This document shows, piece by piece, positions 46,496-58,899 of a DNA stretch of 64,000 nt (within the stretch, counting starts at the first letter, position 1; every line of letters begins with the position of its first letter). Origin of the DNA: Acorus gramineus (lineage: Eukaryota > Streptophyta > Magnoliopsida > Acorales > Acoraceae); the NCBI GenBank assembly GCA_030737835.1, contig CM060855.1, positions 12,123,927 to 12,187,926 of the forward strand, written 5' to 3'. The notes under the pieces were generated by a model that worked only from the letters and a program-made list of their open reading frames with translations, was not told where the DNA came from and searched no databases. The translations under genes and the position numbers were made by a program.

Positions 46496-49400
46496 ATTAA
46501 GTATGAAAAAAAATAAACAATGTCATATTTGTATTGTTTTGTTAGACAAGTTTGATTAAATAAAGACAGATGGGTATCTTGTCAGGACTTTCTGTGTTAT
46601 TGGATGTCTATCTGTCGAACTTTGGAAATTAAGAAAAATATAACTAATTTTTACGTACCTTTGGTCTTTGAAATATAATTATAACTTGTTTTATTACATA
46701 AAGCACTTTTATGTTTGACTGAGATTTGGTATAATTTAATTTTTTTATAAAAATACCAGTTTTAAAAAATAAAAAATTTAAATTATTATACCAGTGAAAT
46801 GTATAATAATTAATATAAAAGAGAGAAGGGGTGATTGAAGCAAATTATATTTAATTAATTATTTATTAATACTTCATGTGAGAGTACATTTATTACATAC
46901 AGCTAGGTGAAAATTAAAAAAATTATAAATTCTTATTCACATTTGAAATGGGCTATTTAAACCACTGTGTAGAAATAAAATATTATATTCTAATGTAGAG
47001 ATATACCAACATCTTTGTTGCTGATATTTGAAATTCAGTTTTGTTTTTATTATAAATATATCAGTTGCCACACTATTCCACCTACTGGGGGTTCTCAAAG
47101 TCTGTTTGAAAACAAGTATAAAAAATAAGATTTTGAATAAATTGGTTTAAATAAACTTGATTAATGGAAAATGCATTTTTTTTGTTTTTTAAAAATCAAC
47201 ATTTTTGCATTAAAAGCTTAAAGTAATTATTTAATTAAGCCAGCTTTTTAGAATGCGTTTGGCAACACTTTTTAACTTTCTGCTTAATTAAAAGCGGAAC
47301 CACCCTTTTTAAGTGTTTCCAAATCGGGGTTTTTGTGTCACTTCTTGCATTGTGGACCAATGAGACAAAAACATGTCTAAACAAAATAGGAGAACATCAA
47401 ATTGGTTGCATCACTTGTTTCATGTTTATGTACACCAAAAATGATATCATATAATTAATTAGAGTTTATACTTTACATTTTATAAAAATATATATCTAAT
47501 TAGATGATATATATATATATATATATATTAAAAAAGGGCGGGCTATGACCTATAAAATAGATTCAGTGTTTCATTTTTTATAATGTTGACATAAAATTTG
47601 TGAACATAATTATTATTTATTTAAAAATTGGTATCCCATGATTTAATCATTTAACCTCCTTACTAGATAGAGCACACTAGCTGGCTAATGCCAAGTTTGA
47701 TTTGCCAATGTACAGAATTGTTGGCTTCAAATACCACCCACTTTTGAAATAATTTATGTGTTATCACTAAATATAAAATGAGTGAACATTGATCTATATC
47801 AGAACCACAACTATTCTAATCTAATTAAAGGTTATACTCACACAAATACTTTTTTTTTTTTTTTGGTTAAGACAAAAACTTTTATTTTGAAAACTTGTAA
47901 GCCTAATGTCTTGGTTGCTTATTCAACAAGTGAAAGACATACAAGGCGCTCTCAATCCTGTCATACAAAACACAAGGACAAAAATATAACTATTTATCAA
48001 AAAAAGGACAAAAAGATAACTGTTGAAATAAAACCTATAACAACCAAAAATAAAATAAAATAAAAATAAAAAGAATGGATCGAGATCTAGTAAATTCTTG
48101 GCAGTTGACAAAAAAAGGGTTGGGTTAACTCACTCTCTGTTTTATGCCAGCAATTAACCTCATATATATAAATCTTATTGCATACATGCATAATGCAGTG
48201 ATCAATTACAGAAAACAGGAACATCAAGGAATTTCATTTCCAATTTTCTTTTTATTATTATCAGTACACATGAAATAATCTTGAGACAAGTTTGGATGTC
48301 TTTTTTATAAAATCCAAACCCTATTTAACTCGGAGCTGTAAATGGTATTTGTGTGAAACCAAAAAATTGTAATTATTCATTTGGGTACCCAGGCGGCCTC
48401 TCAATTATCCTAAAATTATTTGATATATAAAAATCTCATATGATTGAAAACTGAATATGGATATAAACGTATATGCTAAAAATATTTGGGTCTCATGTAT
48501 ATTATATGCTATTTAATTTTTATTATCTCCTATGATTAATAAAAATCACCAAAATTTACATAAAGTATGCATTCTCTTTTAATTTCTACTCTACCTTGAA
48601 GTCCTAATTCCAACATTCAATTTTTTATTATAAAATATAAAGTATATGTTGAGATAAGTTAGTCTATTTTTTTCTGAATTTTTTTTAAATTTTCTTTATA
48701 CATTATGATAGTATAGTATACACTGCGATAACACATTGTATATTATAGTATCACAATATACAGGTGGCTAGCTAGGGGAGCTTTTTTCAGGCTGCAGAAG
48801 GGTTACAAAACGGACTGTATCGATCCATCCACGACATGATGCAACAAGCCATTTGTATGTGCAATTTGATCACCAACTATCGAGACATATACTCAGTAGA
48901 CAAATTGACAATTTGATCATACACCATTTGTATGTTTGTACAATATATACAAGGGATACGATGAACCTAAATATAAGATATAAACATTGAAAGCAGCAGC
49001 AGCAGCAGCAGCAACTTGGGACATGTGAAGATCCATAACAACACTCTCAAGTCTGAATGAATAGTTCGATTGATTGGAAGAGCTAGCTCTTCATCCAAGG
49101 TTTTGGATTTTCCATGTCTACTGCATAGGAACACCTGTCCTAGAAAAATTTAAAAAACACATGTATAGGATTTTTCAATGATTTCAAGTCCTTTGGTGAT
49201 TCTTGTTTCAGTATAATTTGAATTAATGTGTACTGCTTGCATTATTTTAGAGTACAAGTCCCACAACCTTTGTCCTTCCTTGTTGTCCTGTTTTAAGTAC
49301 GTAGAATTCTTGACATTTTGTATGATGATGCATGCCCTACAAATTTGCATACATACATTACTGTTTTCATTATTTATTTGAATTAGATTATCTTGATAAA

Positions 49401-49981
49401 AACATGATATACATGTATACGCACTACACTCGTACAATACTAATTAACATGAATAATTATTGAACCAATATTTGCCATTATTATTAAGTAACCAATTATT
49501 ACTTCATATTTAAAAAATCTACCTCATCAATTATACATGTCAATTATAACAGAATTTTTTTTTAAAATTTAAAATTTTCTAAAATTGTAATCTTTAAATT
49601 CTAAATAACATTTGCATTAAGTGACGCTTAAGAGTTAAAATTTTTGAACATACGAAGTCAATTAAGAGTAGTTAAGAGTTAAGAAACCTTTAACTCTTAG
49701 TTTTTCCAATTAAGAGTAATTAAGAGTTAAGAAACGTTATCTGCTAAAGTTAAGAGTTAAGAAACTCTTATACTCTTTGTTCCAATTACCCACCTCATTT
49801 CTTTATCTTAATGTGACATGAACATTAGAAGAGTGTTCATATTTGAACAAGTCAATCATCCAAAAAAATATTAATAGATGTGTTTTGAATATGAAAATAA
49901 TTAAATTTAAATGTTAATATTTTTCATCAAAAGATTTAAGAATAAATATAAATATATTTTACAATATCATTATCATGTATG
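46494..49981. other. Gene-free AT-rich spacer
   Basis: No coding support. 47508-47528 is a TA run. 48700-48860 holds sequence related to the recurrent AT-rich family ('gtatagtatacactgc', 'aaacggactgtatcgatcc'). 48993-49012 is a (CAG/GCA) triplet run of six to seven units. 49625-49770 carries repeated 'taagagttaagaaac' words. Confidence 0.4.
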
Positions 49982-50300
49982 TGTTGGAAAAACCTTTTTC
50001 GAAATCAGATTAAACTTGCATGCAATGGATGAAAAACAGATCAAGGGATAATGAGTTTCAGAGATGGCCTGGATGGAGACACGTTGTACATTGTCTTAAG
50101 AACTGAATCGCCCCCTCAATCGCACAGGGAACTCCACGATCTGCTCCCCAGATACAACCACCCAGCATCTGATCTTCTCCTCTAGTGCAGCAGGAAGATG
50201 ATATGTGAACCGGTCGCTGACTTGAACAATCGCCAAAAAGAACAATGAAAATTTTCCGGAACAAGAGAGAGAGCTGAGATTGCCTATTTGTTGCAGTCCT

Positions 50301-50324
50301 TTAGCCTCTTTTTATAGAGGCTAA
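50301..50324. promoter_or_regulatory. TATA box in the loop of a 9-bp perfect inverted repeat
   Basis: TTAGCCTCT (50301-50309) and AGAGGCTAA (50316-50324) are perfect reverse complements. The TATA box of the LTR spans the six-base loop and the adjoining arm bases. It would be the core promoter of the LTR on the minus strand. Confidence 0.55.
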
Positions 50325-50356
50325 GGAAGAGATCCGTTCGAGCTATTTCGAAGAAA

Positions 50357-50431
50357 CACTCCACGCAATCATCCCCCCCTAATTACGCGGCGGTTACAGT
50401 CCTCCACGACTGTTATCGATTGCGTGGAGTG
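50357..50431. repeat. Nested inverted repeat upstream of the LTR TATA box
   Basis: Perfect 14-bp arms cactccacgcaatc (50357-50370) and gattgcgtggagtg (50418-50431). Inside lies a second stem, acagtc (50396-50401) with gactgt (50408-50413), whose loop is ctccac. It lies about 35 to 110 bases upstream of the minus-strand TATA box, within the presumed U3 region. Confidence 0.75.
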
Positions 50432-51559
50432 ATTTTCTCTATCTCTGTCGCCTCATCTTGACCCAGACCCAGACCCAGACCCGAGCCCAATGACCAAAGA
50501 CAAATTACAAAAAAACCTTAGTAGAGTGTACATAAGTTCAAAGTTCAATTTTCTCCCGTGTTCGACAAATTAATTGAGACATTTATTAATTATATATAGT
50601 TGGAGATGCTCCTGAATTACGTGTCCTATGTATGTATAGTAAAAGTAAAAATTTACATGTCGGTGTAGATGGATGCAAAGGTAAAATGTAAATGTTATCC
50701 CATTGTAAGGAACAGTAACTTTTTCACCTATCTTTTAAAAAAACAGAATTGAATTTATGCATGGAAGATCATCCAAACGTGCAGTTGCTTGTCCTTTTCT
50801 GTTTGGAAGAGCACCTCCCCTTCTCTTGCTCCTCTGCCTCATCATGCCACGTGTACTTATTTTTTTATACATACTCACTGCAGGTGGGAAACCCAAAAAC
50901 CAGAGACTCTAATTAGTGGTTTTTCATTTAATAAATTATTTTTATTTTGGCTTTTTGAGGAGGCCCAAATCAAAGGAACATATGATAGTCTTAAGAGAGG
51001 ACACATTTACATGAAAATAGTATGTGAAACATGAAACAATCAGTCTTTGTCTGATTTTCCATGACAGTGCAATGGATTGATTGATGGGTCATATTATTCG
51101 ACCACATGAAATCATGTAGTTGTTGAACCGAATTTTTTTATGTGCAGTGGAAAAGAACATGTCCTTCACTCGGCCTTGCATGGTATTGTTTGCATGGAAC
51201 TTGGGTGTATGTATTACAGATGTAAATGATATATACGTTGTGCAATACCATATGTAATCTTTACTGATTTTGATAAGAAACATATGTATATATTTTTATT
51301 GAATTACTTATAATTAAGAAGATAAAATATATATCCAATGGGACTGCATGCATGTTTACAAAAAAGATTGATTGAATTTGTTTGTGTATCAGTAGGAATA
51401 GATGGACGAAATAATATGATAACAAATTAAAAAATTTAATCATTTTGATGAACTAAACTAATGTCGATCAATGACACTCATAAAGAAAATTAAATGATAA
51501 GATAACATGTATGTTAGCAAGACAGTCGAACGAAATAGAAGTGTACTGATTTGGTGAGT

Positions 51560-52340
51560 CTGTTCTGTACTGGAAAGATGAAGACCGAGGCTAGAGTTGG
51601 ACTCTACGCCCTTAAGACTATATTCGCCCCGCAGAGGTGCTTACGGATCCGGCGACAGTCTCACAAGATACAATGGTCGGACTCCCCACGGTAGCAATAC
51701 TTCAAACCGAAAGGACAACGAACTGACTGTGTTTTCTCTAACTCTCTCTGACTGGAATGCTATGAGACTCGAATGCAAACTCCAAGGGACTGAATGCCTA
51801 TTGCAGTAAATGATTGGATGCCTTAAAATGCAGGGACTGGGTGGAATTTATGGAACAAAACAAACAGTTGAAGAGGCTTTTAGAAGAGTCAGTTCCTCTG
51901 TTCAGTTTTCACTGAAACAGAGTCCATGGCATCTATCTCTTCTTCAAGTAACCAATGGCTAGATCTTAACCGTCGATCCGACGGCCCACATCGCATCTAC
52001 GGATTCATCCGATCGACGGTCCAGATTTCGTTTGATCAAGATGATCTCCATTATCCGATCTGACAAAATGTCCAAAAAGAAAAGGCTCCAGCTCTTAGCA
52101 ATGCGTAAGTGCGCATCTACAATGCCCAATACACCCGCGCGCGTGGTGGTGGTGGTGTGTAGTACCACCTCGCATGGAAAGATCCACCATAGGTGTCCAC
52201 CAAAAGCAATTAACTAGAATACACAGAGCTTATCTTATAAATCTCAATGTGTTTTTCAAACAACCGATATGAGACTATAGCTTTTCCATCTTCCTCAATA
52301 ACCAACCACTTTTATTATGTTATTGGGAGAATTTTATATC
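51560..52340 (-). mobile_element. Second, diverged Copia-like LTR remnant
   Basis: Shares with the LTR at 49982-50520 the block reading GGGGCGAATATAGTCTTAAG on the minus strand. It also has an LTR-like start region (AGTCTCATATCGGTTGTTTG) and a TATA-like TTTATAAGATAAG near 52228-52241. It is GC-richer than its flanks and contains a 10-bp inverted pair, accgtcgatc / gatcgacggt, near 51969 and 52010. No protein frame is found. Borders are approximate. Confidence 0.45.
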
Positions 52341-53125
52341 CAATTTTCTCATTCACCCAAAATTGGTTTTGAGATTGTAAATATACTACATTCATCTCCT
52401 CGAGGAGAAGAATATAATCCAATGGGTTTCCATTAAAAAAACTTAATGGAACCCAAACTCATTTTAACAAAAAATTGGTCAAAACCTAAGTTTTTCCTAG
52501 AATGTCATCTTATAATTGGTTAGGAATGTGAAATTGGTCAAGTTCTAGGTCACTAGAACATGATCCATTTTAAAAATAGTTGTTTAACTAGCCTCTTTTA
52601 AAAATAGGATATGAAATTTATCATCTTCTATGTTTTTATTAAATAATAATATACGATGATGAGGATCATGTCTATAGTACGACATGAAATAATTAATTCT
52701 ATTTTTCGGAGTTTGTAAGAGCTACATAGACTAATGAGAGTTTTCATGAATTGGCTCAATAAAAAAAACTACAATTGTTTTGAGGTAGGTTTTGGCCTAG
52801 AAACATATACATATATTATTAATAATCAAAACCCACATTCCTTGGCATGCTTGTCTGCTGTATTTTGATAATATAGTCTAAATAGAGGAAGATTCTGTCC
52901 ATAGCAATGCCAAAGGCATCAGCTATGGACCAACTCATCCCAAGATTTTATTAATGATTAATATGTGTGACTTTACAAATCAGCACCCTCTCAAGCCACT
53001 AATTTATAAAAGTTTCTACATGAGGTGACTACTTGATTTTGGTAAAATTATGTTGAATTAAATATCCAAAGTGTTGTTTTAATAGATTAGAAGGCATTCA
53101 TCAACAATAATTAATGAAATGTCAA
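52341..53125. other. Spacer, no gene seen
   Basis: AT-rich. No coding or repeat structure was recognised beyond short homopolymer runs. Confidence 0.35.
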
Positions 53126-53137
53126 CTGCAACCACAT

Positions 53138-53761
53138 TTTTTTTTTTTTTTTATTGGTAATCAATTTTTTGTATTTCTATGAAGAAAAGAACTTTACAAA
53201 GAGTATGAATAAAGCACTAAAGGAAAACAAGAGAGGCCTTCATGATAGCAAAGGAGGGAAGGGCGAAGCCAGGTCGACCTGCATCCCTTTGCCATCATTC
53301 AACTTCTCCTGTAATCTTGCTTTGAAATGACAACAAAAGTGGATGATGTACTAGTTTTACAACCACCAAAGAGACCAGGATATTAGCCTTTTTTGCGAAC
53401 ATATGGAACTCCAGTTTTATCTTGTGCAACAGCAGCATCAAGCTCAGGCCAGATGTTGGAGGTCGAAGGATTAATTCTCCTCTTGCAGATTGAAAAGATG
53501 CAAGCAGGTCAGCCGGGGCATTTCCCTCTCTATGGATATGCGAAGCCTTCCATTCTATAAAACTGAGAAGATCGTGCTGTATAAGAGGAAGGCTCCTAAT
53601 AGCAGTCCAAGGGCGCGATCCTTTCCCTTTTATCCAGGCAATTGCAATGGTGGAATCTGATTCAACCCATAACCTTTGAACCCCTGTTTTGATGGCAAAC
53701 CATATACCTACCTCAATTGCTTTGAGCTCAAGAAGATTAATAGATGGAAGATCATACCACC
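53138..53761 (-). mobile_element. Short LINE insertion with perfect 12-bp TSD
   Basis: A 624-base insertion on the minus strand with a poly(A) tail (T-run on plus, 53138-53154). The same 12 bases, ctgcaaccacat, stand at 53126-53137 and 53762-53773. Only the 3' part of the element arrived: the RNase H domain and a 3' UTR. This is a classic strongly 5'-truncated LINE copy. Confidence 0.9.
53295..53761 (-). pseudogene. LINE RNase H domain (RVT_3 type), 5'-truncated but open
   Basis: The minus-strand frame enters in the middle of an RNase H fold: LLELKAIEVGIWFAIKTGVQ carries the acidic Glu, VESDSTIAIAWIKGKG carries the catalytic Asp, and HIHREGNAPADLLASFQ carries the His/Asp end. The N-terminal first Asp strand is missing, cut at the insertion point. 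The frame is open from the insertion edge to a stop at 53295. It lacks a native start (the first codons lie in target DNA), so a working protein is unlikely. It is better preserved than the LINE at 9.3 kb, suggesting a younger insertion. Confidence 0.85.
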
Positions 53762-53773
53762 CTGCAACCACAT

Positions 53774-56700
53774 ATTACCTACCAAAAAGAAATGAAACCA
53801 CTTATCTACATCACTACATAATGAAATTTGTTTAAACATAAAGAAAAACACATCAAAATAGTATATTAATTAAATATGGACACTATTCCAATTTAATGAA
53901 GGATGAAGATTAATTAAAATATGTGATCATAAAATTACAACTTAGAAAAATATAGATTAAATATGGTGTGATCTCGATCTTGGATTACATCAGAACGAAT
54001 TTCACTTATACAATCAGTTCTTCAATCGAACACTCTCTCTTTAGCAAATTTGACCAAACTCTTCTACTTCATTTGTGTGTGTGTGTGTGTCATGGAAATG
54101 AGAATGCACGGAGGACTCATATAAAAAGCTAGGGCACTGATACACACACTTTTGCATATGCAAAATCATTTAATTCAGCATATGAAGTCTCTACTAATAT
54201 ATATGTATTTTACTATGTGAAAATATAATCTATTTTGAAAAACATGAAAATGTATGCATTTAATTCATTAGAATATATGTTTTTTAAAACATTATAATTA
54301 CTCCATTACCAAATATGTAATAAAAAAGCAATTCAAAATTTGTGCGGTCAGCAAAAGTGACTACAATAATAATTAAGTATAATATTTTCAAATGAAAAAA
54401 GAAAATAATGTTATATTCAGTCCTTTTCCGGTCCTAATGTAGTATGCACGGTTTTAATTTTTAAAAACAACATAACTCTTTAATCAGATTTTATTTTTAT
54501 ATGAGATGATATATATGTTTGTATGGATTCATTTATAAAACATATAAAAAATTCTATTGATACACACATACACAATGAGTCTCTAAAGCGAATGCCTATT
54601 TTTTTGCAATTTGCGGGACGAAAATAAGTCCATCAAATGGATAGTGAGTTATATGAGACTATAAACAAGACTAAAAAAAGGACGATGAATAACAGAGCTC
54701 AAAAAAAGAAAAAAGAAAAATGATACATCTAATCTCGTGTGCAGCTCCAAATTGTTTTAATTTTTTCTTAAAAGTATGTACTCGTCTACTACTACAAACA
54801 GTGAAGTATCCACGGATAAGCAATACATGTTTTCTCTTGAAAAACAAATTTTTTATTTTTTATTTTATTCGGTACAGCACTAGCATTAGGATAATATACA
54901 TTTTAGGGTAACTGAGTGTTTTTAGACAGGGTTATGCAACAAACTGACCCGCTCAAAATATAATTTAAAGAGCGCTAATACACGCAGTCTTTTTTGCAGT
55001 CTATTTTGTAGCCCCATACGCTTTGATAACGTAGTAGTTTATACTGCACTATCATAGTGTGTAAGTCCTATTATAGTGTATGATCTAATTTTTTTTTTTA
55101 TATTTTTTTATTATGAAAAAAAATATATTAGTATATCTCAATATATATTTTATTTTATATAATATTATACGTTTTAAATAATAATAAATTTTTATTTAAA
55201 AAAAAATTAGAATAGATGAATTACAATAAGGCTGAGTGTATTTTTACCATCTTTCACAATTTGAAATGAGCCTAAATTTGGGACCAATGATCACTTCATG
55301 GATTCACCAGTAATGATTGATGTGAAAAGGTTTCGTCTCTGACCGAACAGTAAAAACCTAATCATTCAATGGGAGACCTTCCTTTCACTCTTCAACCTAT
55401 TATATATATTAGGTCACTCTTACAAGGACTAGCATATTTTGTATTTGTCTCTGCCAGAAAATCTACTCCATTCATCTACAAATTATTCTATAATTGAGGC
55501 ATCTATCTGTCCCTTTGTCTTTGCAATCATTCTCCAAGCCCCCGTTAACTGGACTCCCATCCTGGTCACATTCATCACATGGAGGAGCAATGATTCACAT
55601 TCACAGTTTTCAGTACTACTCAAAAATTCAATTATTTGAGTTCTTGTAACCCCTGAACTGTAAATAATGTGTGTGGCTATTTCATTTGGATATTCATGTA
55701 TGCATACATTATAATATTTTTATTTGGATATCTATTTATGTTTTGTAATATTTATCTCTTATTACAATGTATGTGTATCTAAAAAAATTATGTTTGAAAT
55801 CTTGTATCCCTATATTCATTTAATAAAATCTATCATATCTGAATTTTTAAAAATGATAAATTCTTTCTTTAAACCAAATTGATCATAAAGATATATAGAT
55901 ATAATAAAACATAAATTAAAAAGTTTTGAGCTTTGTCAACATATAATAGATTGAGTAATGATTTTGCATAATACGGGGAAAATAAATATATAAAAGTTGC
56001 TTATCAAGCTATTTCTCCCTAATCTCAATTTCGTTCCATCATTATAATAATCATTTTGATAAGAAATATAAATAGCTAGCAGGCATATTCAAATGTTAAA
56101 TAAGATTAACGAATATATATATATAAATCCCTAAGAACTCCAAAATATGATAGAATAATCCATGATCTAAACATCAACTATAATAAGTGAAACAATAATC
56201 TGATATATCAAAGAAATAAAAAGATTTGCCAACAACGTAACTGTCCTGTTAAAGAATCTGCTTAGCTTCTCAAAATCTAACATCCATAAAAAGTAAATGA
56301 CACTCGACTCAGAATGAAATAAAACCTAGTGAAAGAATAACTACAATTTATACATATCTCACCCATAATATAGGTGTAAGAGAACTGATAATATGTATAA
56401 TATGTCAATTAAAAACTGTTGAGTGAGATAATCGAGTTTGTGAAATCATACATCTGGTCTACGACCTATATATGCTATATAGGGTCCACTGTCAACCATT
56501 GTTATTGTCATGCCTACCCTTCAACAAGCACTCCTAAATCTCCATAATGCATAGATGAGAACACTTGATTGCATTAAGGACTGACATGATCTAGTAACTT
56601 AATTAGGGACATACCACCCAACAAAGTTTGACATGTACTAATAACTTATAATTCGCACACCATCCCACATCAATCCAAAATAATTTGTTATGGATACGAG

Positions 56701-57127
56701 TTTATAATATCTCATGTTGAACATGCATATCATTTTTAATTTACTCATGTGTCCTTTCTTAAAATATCATAGTATTATTCTGAAACAATAAATACTATTC
56801 AAAGCATGCTACCACATTCATCTGTCATGAATATTTTCTTCTAAACATGCCACCACGTTAATTATAAACATATGATATACCTACTCATAATTAAAGCATG
56901 CTTTAATATATGTGAAAGATGAGACATCTCAACTAAAGATCATAATTTTAAAGCACATGCATTCGTATCATATAAAATAGCATGTGAGGTAGCATTAGCA
57001 AATCATGCTCATAGATCAAAAATATATGTCTAATACAAACATTAAAATAGGTTATGACATGACTTAAGTATCCATGTAATTCGATCTAATAAGATTTATC
57101 TCTTTAAAGCCCATTTATTTTAGATCC
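53774..57127. other. Gene-free spacer with recurrent AT-rich repeats
   Basis: 54185-54310 ('aatgtatgcatttaattcat') and 54714-55130 ('aaaatgatacatct', 'gtatgtactcgtctact', 'gtagtttatactgcactatc') are copies of AT-rich families also at 4735, 12823 and 14467. 54078-54092 is a (GT)n run. 55.9-57.1 kb reads like very decayed retrotransposon sequence without a recognisable protein. Confidence 0.4.
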
Positions 57128-58008
57128 ATTAAGAGCATCACCAACCCGGATGCATTTCTCTAAATTACATCCCGATTAGACTCCAATCGACCTCCATTCC
57201 CAACTGCAAAATGCAGTTGGACATGGAGTGCCTGCATATTTGCAGGTGGAGGGGGTGAAATGCATCCCCTCCGTTTCAATGTTCATTTTTTTTTAAGGCA
57301 AAGTTACCCTCCCCCAATGTATACAATCTTTAATTATTCCATTTGTATCATTTACCATAAAATAAAATTTTCACTTAATTTAAGTTCAGTTTAAATCTAT
57401 CCCTTATTTATTTATAAATATTATATCATTAGAAAGGTCTAGTCGAGACCTTCAAAATAATTCTAATATTGATTAAGTTATTACGTATTCATTTTAATTA
57501 AGTATTTCATATTAATTAATTTTATATGTATTACTTGACATTATAGTAAGTCATGCAATTAAAAATTTAAAAACTTCATAATTTAAAATAATTCACATAA
57601 CAATCCGGAACATCAATGTCTTGCCCTTTATAAGTATTAGGTAGCGATTGGTAACACGATTACAAAACTGATTTTCTGCAATCGCTGGGTTTAAAATTGA
57701 TTATGCAGGAAGCTGTGTGCCCCGGATTTTTTCAAATCGCAGCTTTTAGACGCTATTTACTTGAAATGTGTTTGCAGGAAGCTGCGATTGCAAAACTATT
57801 TGGTTGCACGATTGCACAAGCAGCTTCCTATAATCGCAAAAACTGTGCAATCGCGCAACCAAACGCTACCTTAGTGTCTTAACTCTTTTCTCTTCGACAA
57901 CTCTTTCATTTCTATCATGACAAATTGAAGATAAAAATGGAGGGGGTGCGTTGGAGTGCCCCCCTCCATTTTTCTAAAATGCAGCCAATCATGACTCTAT
58001 GCTTTAAA
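57128..58008. repeat. Hairpin-rich repeat, possibly one older element hosting a MITE
   Basis: Starts 'ttaagagcatcaccaaccc' and ends near 'gactctatgctttaa', giving weak inverted ends. Inside are several perfect hairpins: ccaactgca/tgcagttgg (near 57203-57223), cctgca/tgcagg (near 57232), and aaaaatggaggggg/ccccctccattttt at 57933-57946 and 57960-57973. A younger MITE (57640-57870) sits within it. Borders and family are tentative. Confidence 0.35.
57640..57870. mobile_element. Tourist-like MITE with TTA target duplication, 231 bp
   Basis: Flanked by TTA at 57637-57639 and 57871-57873. Inverted ends: GGTAGCGATTGGTAACACG on the left, GGTAGCGTTTGGTTGCGCG as the reverse complement of the right (then GATT in both). 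The interior contains gcaggaagctg twice, matching the element at 20194. No coding capacity; the open frame inside is incidental. Confidence 0.85.
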
Positions 58009-58675
58009 AGTGTTATTACACATAATTTTTTTAAAATCAGATATATACAAATAAAAGTGGACTATTTAAAAAAAATCAAAATAGACGAAGGAGGCTGAGA
58101 ACAGAGTGTGTGTATCGTTATTCATTCATTACTTGATGCCCGTTCAACACCCAATGATTCATTAAATTAAACAAGTTCTCAAGTCCCATCAAGCAATTAA
58201 ACCCATAACAAGAGAATTGCCTTTCTGTTACCATTCAACCACCGAATCTAACAATTCAAATAAAAAATAAATAAACAATCCAGTCATTCAAACACATGCA
58301 TTCATCCATTCAAAACAGTTGAAACACCTGATCCAATAATTCAACCATTTATCTTTGATCAAAAACAAATATTGAACCAGCGCATGCCCGCATGCGTCGA
58401 GGGTGAGGAGAGTTGTGCGCGTGTCGGCCGGTGAGGATGAGAGGTTTCAAGCAAGACATCGGATTGTTTTAGAAATGGGCACTGATTCACTCAGTCATTT
58501 TTATCAATTAAAATACAGTTTTATGTACCTTGTTAAATACAGTGAAACATATACATCGTTAGATGATTTATATACTTCATTAAAAAAAAAATTATACTTA
58601 TTAAAAATGAGTTCATTCAATTTGAAATAGAGTGATGATACATTTTTTATCAAAGCATATACATAATTAGATGTT
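58009..58675. other. Spacer, no gene seen
   Basis: AT-rich with a short GC-richer piece at 58385-58450. 58500-58670 resembles the recurrent AT-rich family ('catatacatcgttagatg'). Open frames here lack any domain. Confidence 0.35.
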
Positions 58676-58899
58676 GTTTATTATTTTTAAGAAATAAAAA
58701 CGTGTGTGATCTGAGTTTTTGTTGATAGAAAAGACTGGGTCTAACATTTTCCTTCAAAAATAGATGAGGAGGGGTGTGTACATTAAAGTTTATTATTTTT
58801 AAGAAATAAAAACGTGTGTGATCTGAGTTTTTGTTGACAGAAAAGACTGGGTCTAACATTTTCCTTCAAAAATAGATGAGGAGGGGTGTGTACATTAAA
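58676..58899. repeat. 112-bp tandem duplication
   Basis: Two adjacent copies, 58676-58787 and 58788-58899, start 'gtttattatttttaagaaat' and contain 'actgggtctaacattttcc'. They differ at one base (gatag/gacag), so the duplication is recent. 'taacattttcc' matches the inverted end motif ggaaaatg seen in the AT-rich repeat family, so the duplicated unit may contain one end of such an element. Confidence 0.9.

Larger units (their letters stand above)
49982..50520 (-). mobile_element. Probable Copia-like LTR (solo or remnant)
   Basis: On the minus strand the end is TTTTTCCAACA, a typical ..CA LTR terminus (plus strand TGTTGG at 49982). It contains a TATA box (CTCTATAAAAAG, 50319-50308) and, after a spacer, GGGGGCGATTCAG and TTCTTAAGACAATGTAC. 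A related motif (GGGGCGAATATAG, GTCTTAAGGGCG) occurs in the element at 51560-52340, supporting a shared LTR lineage. The region is GC-richer than its flanks and has no open frame of note. The far border is uncertain and no target duplication was fixed; gag and pol are absent. Confidence 0.5.

Noticed and set aside
48993-49012. CAG triplet run as a coding polyglutamine tract
   Set aside because: No open frame around it; a plain microsatellite.
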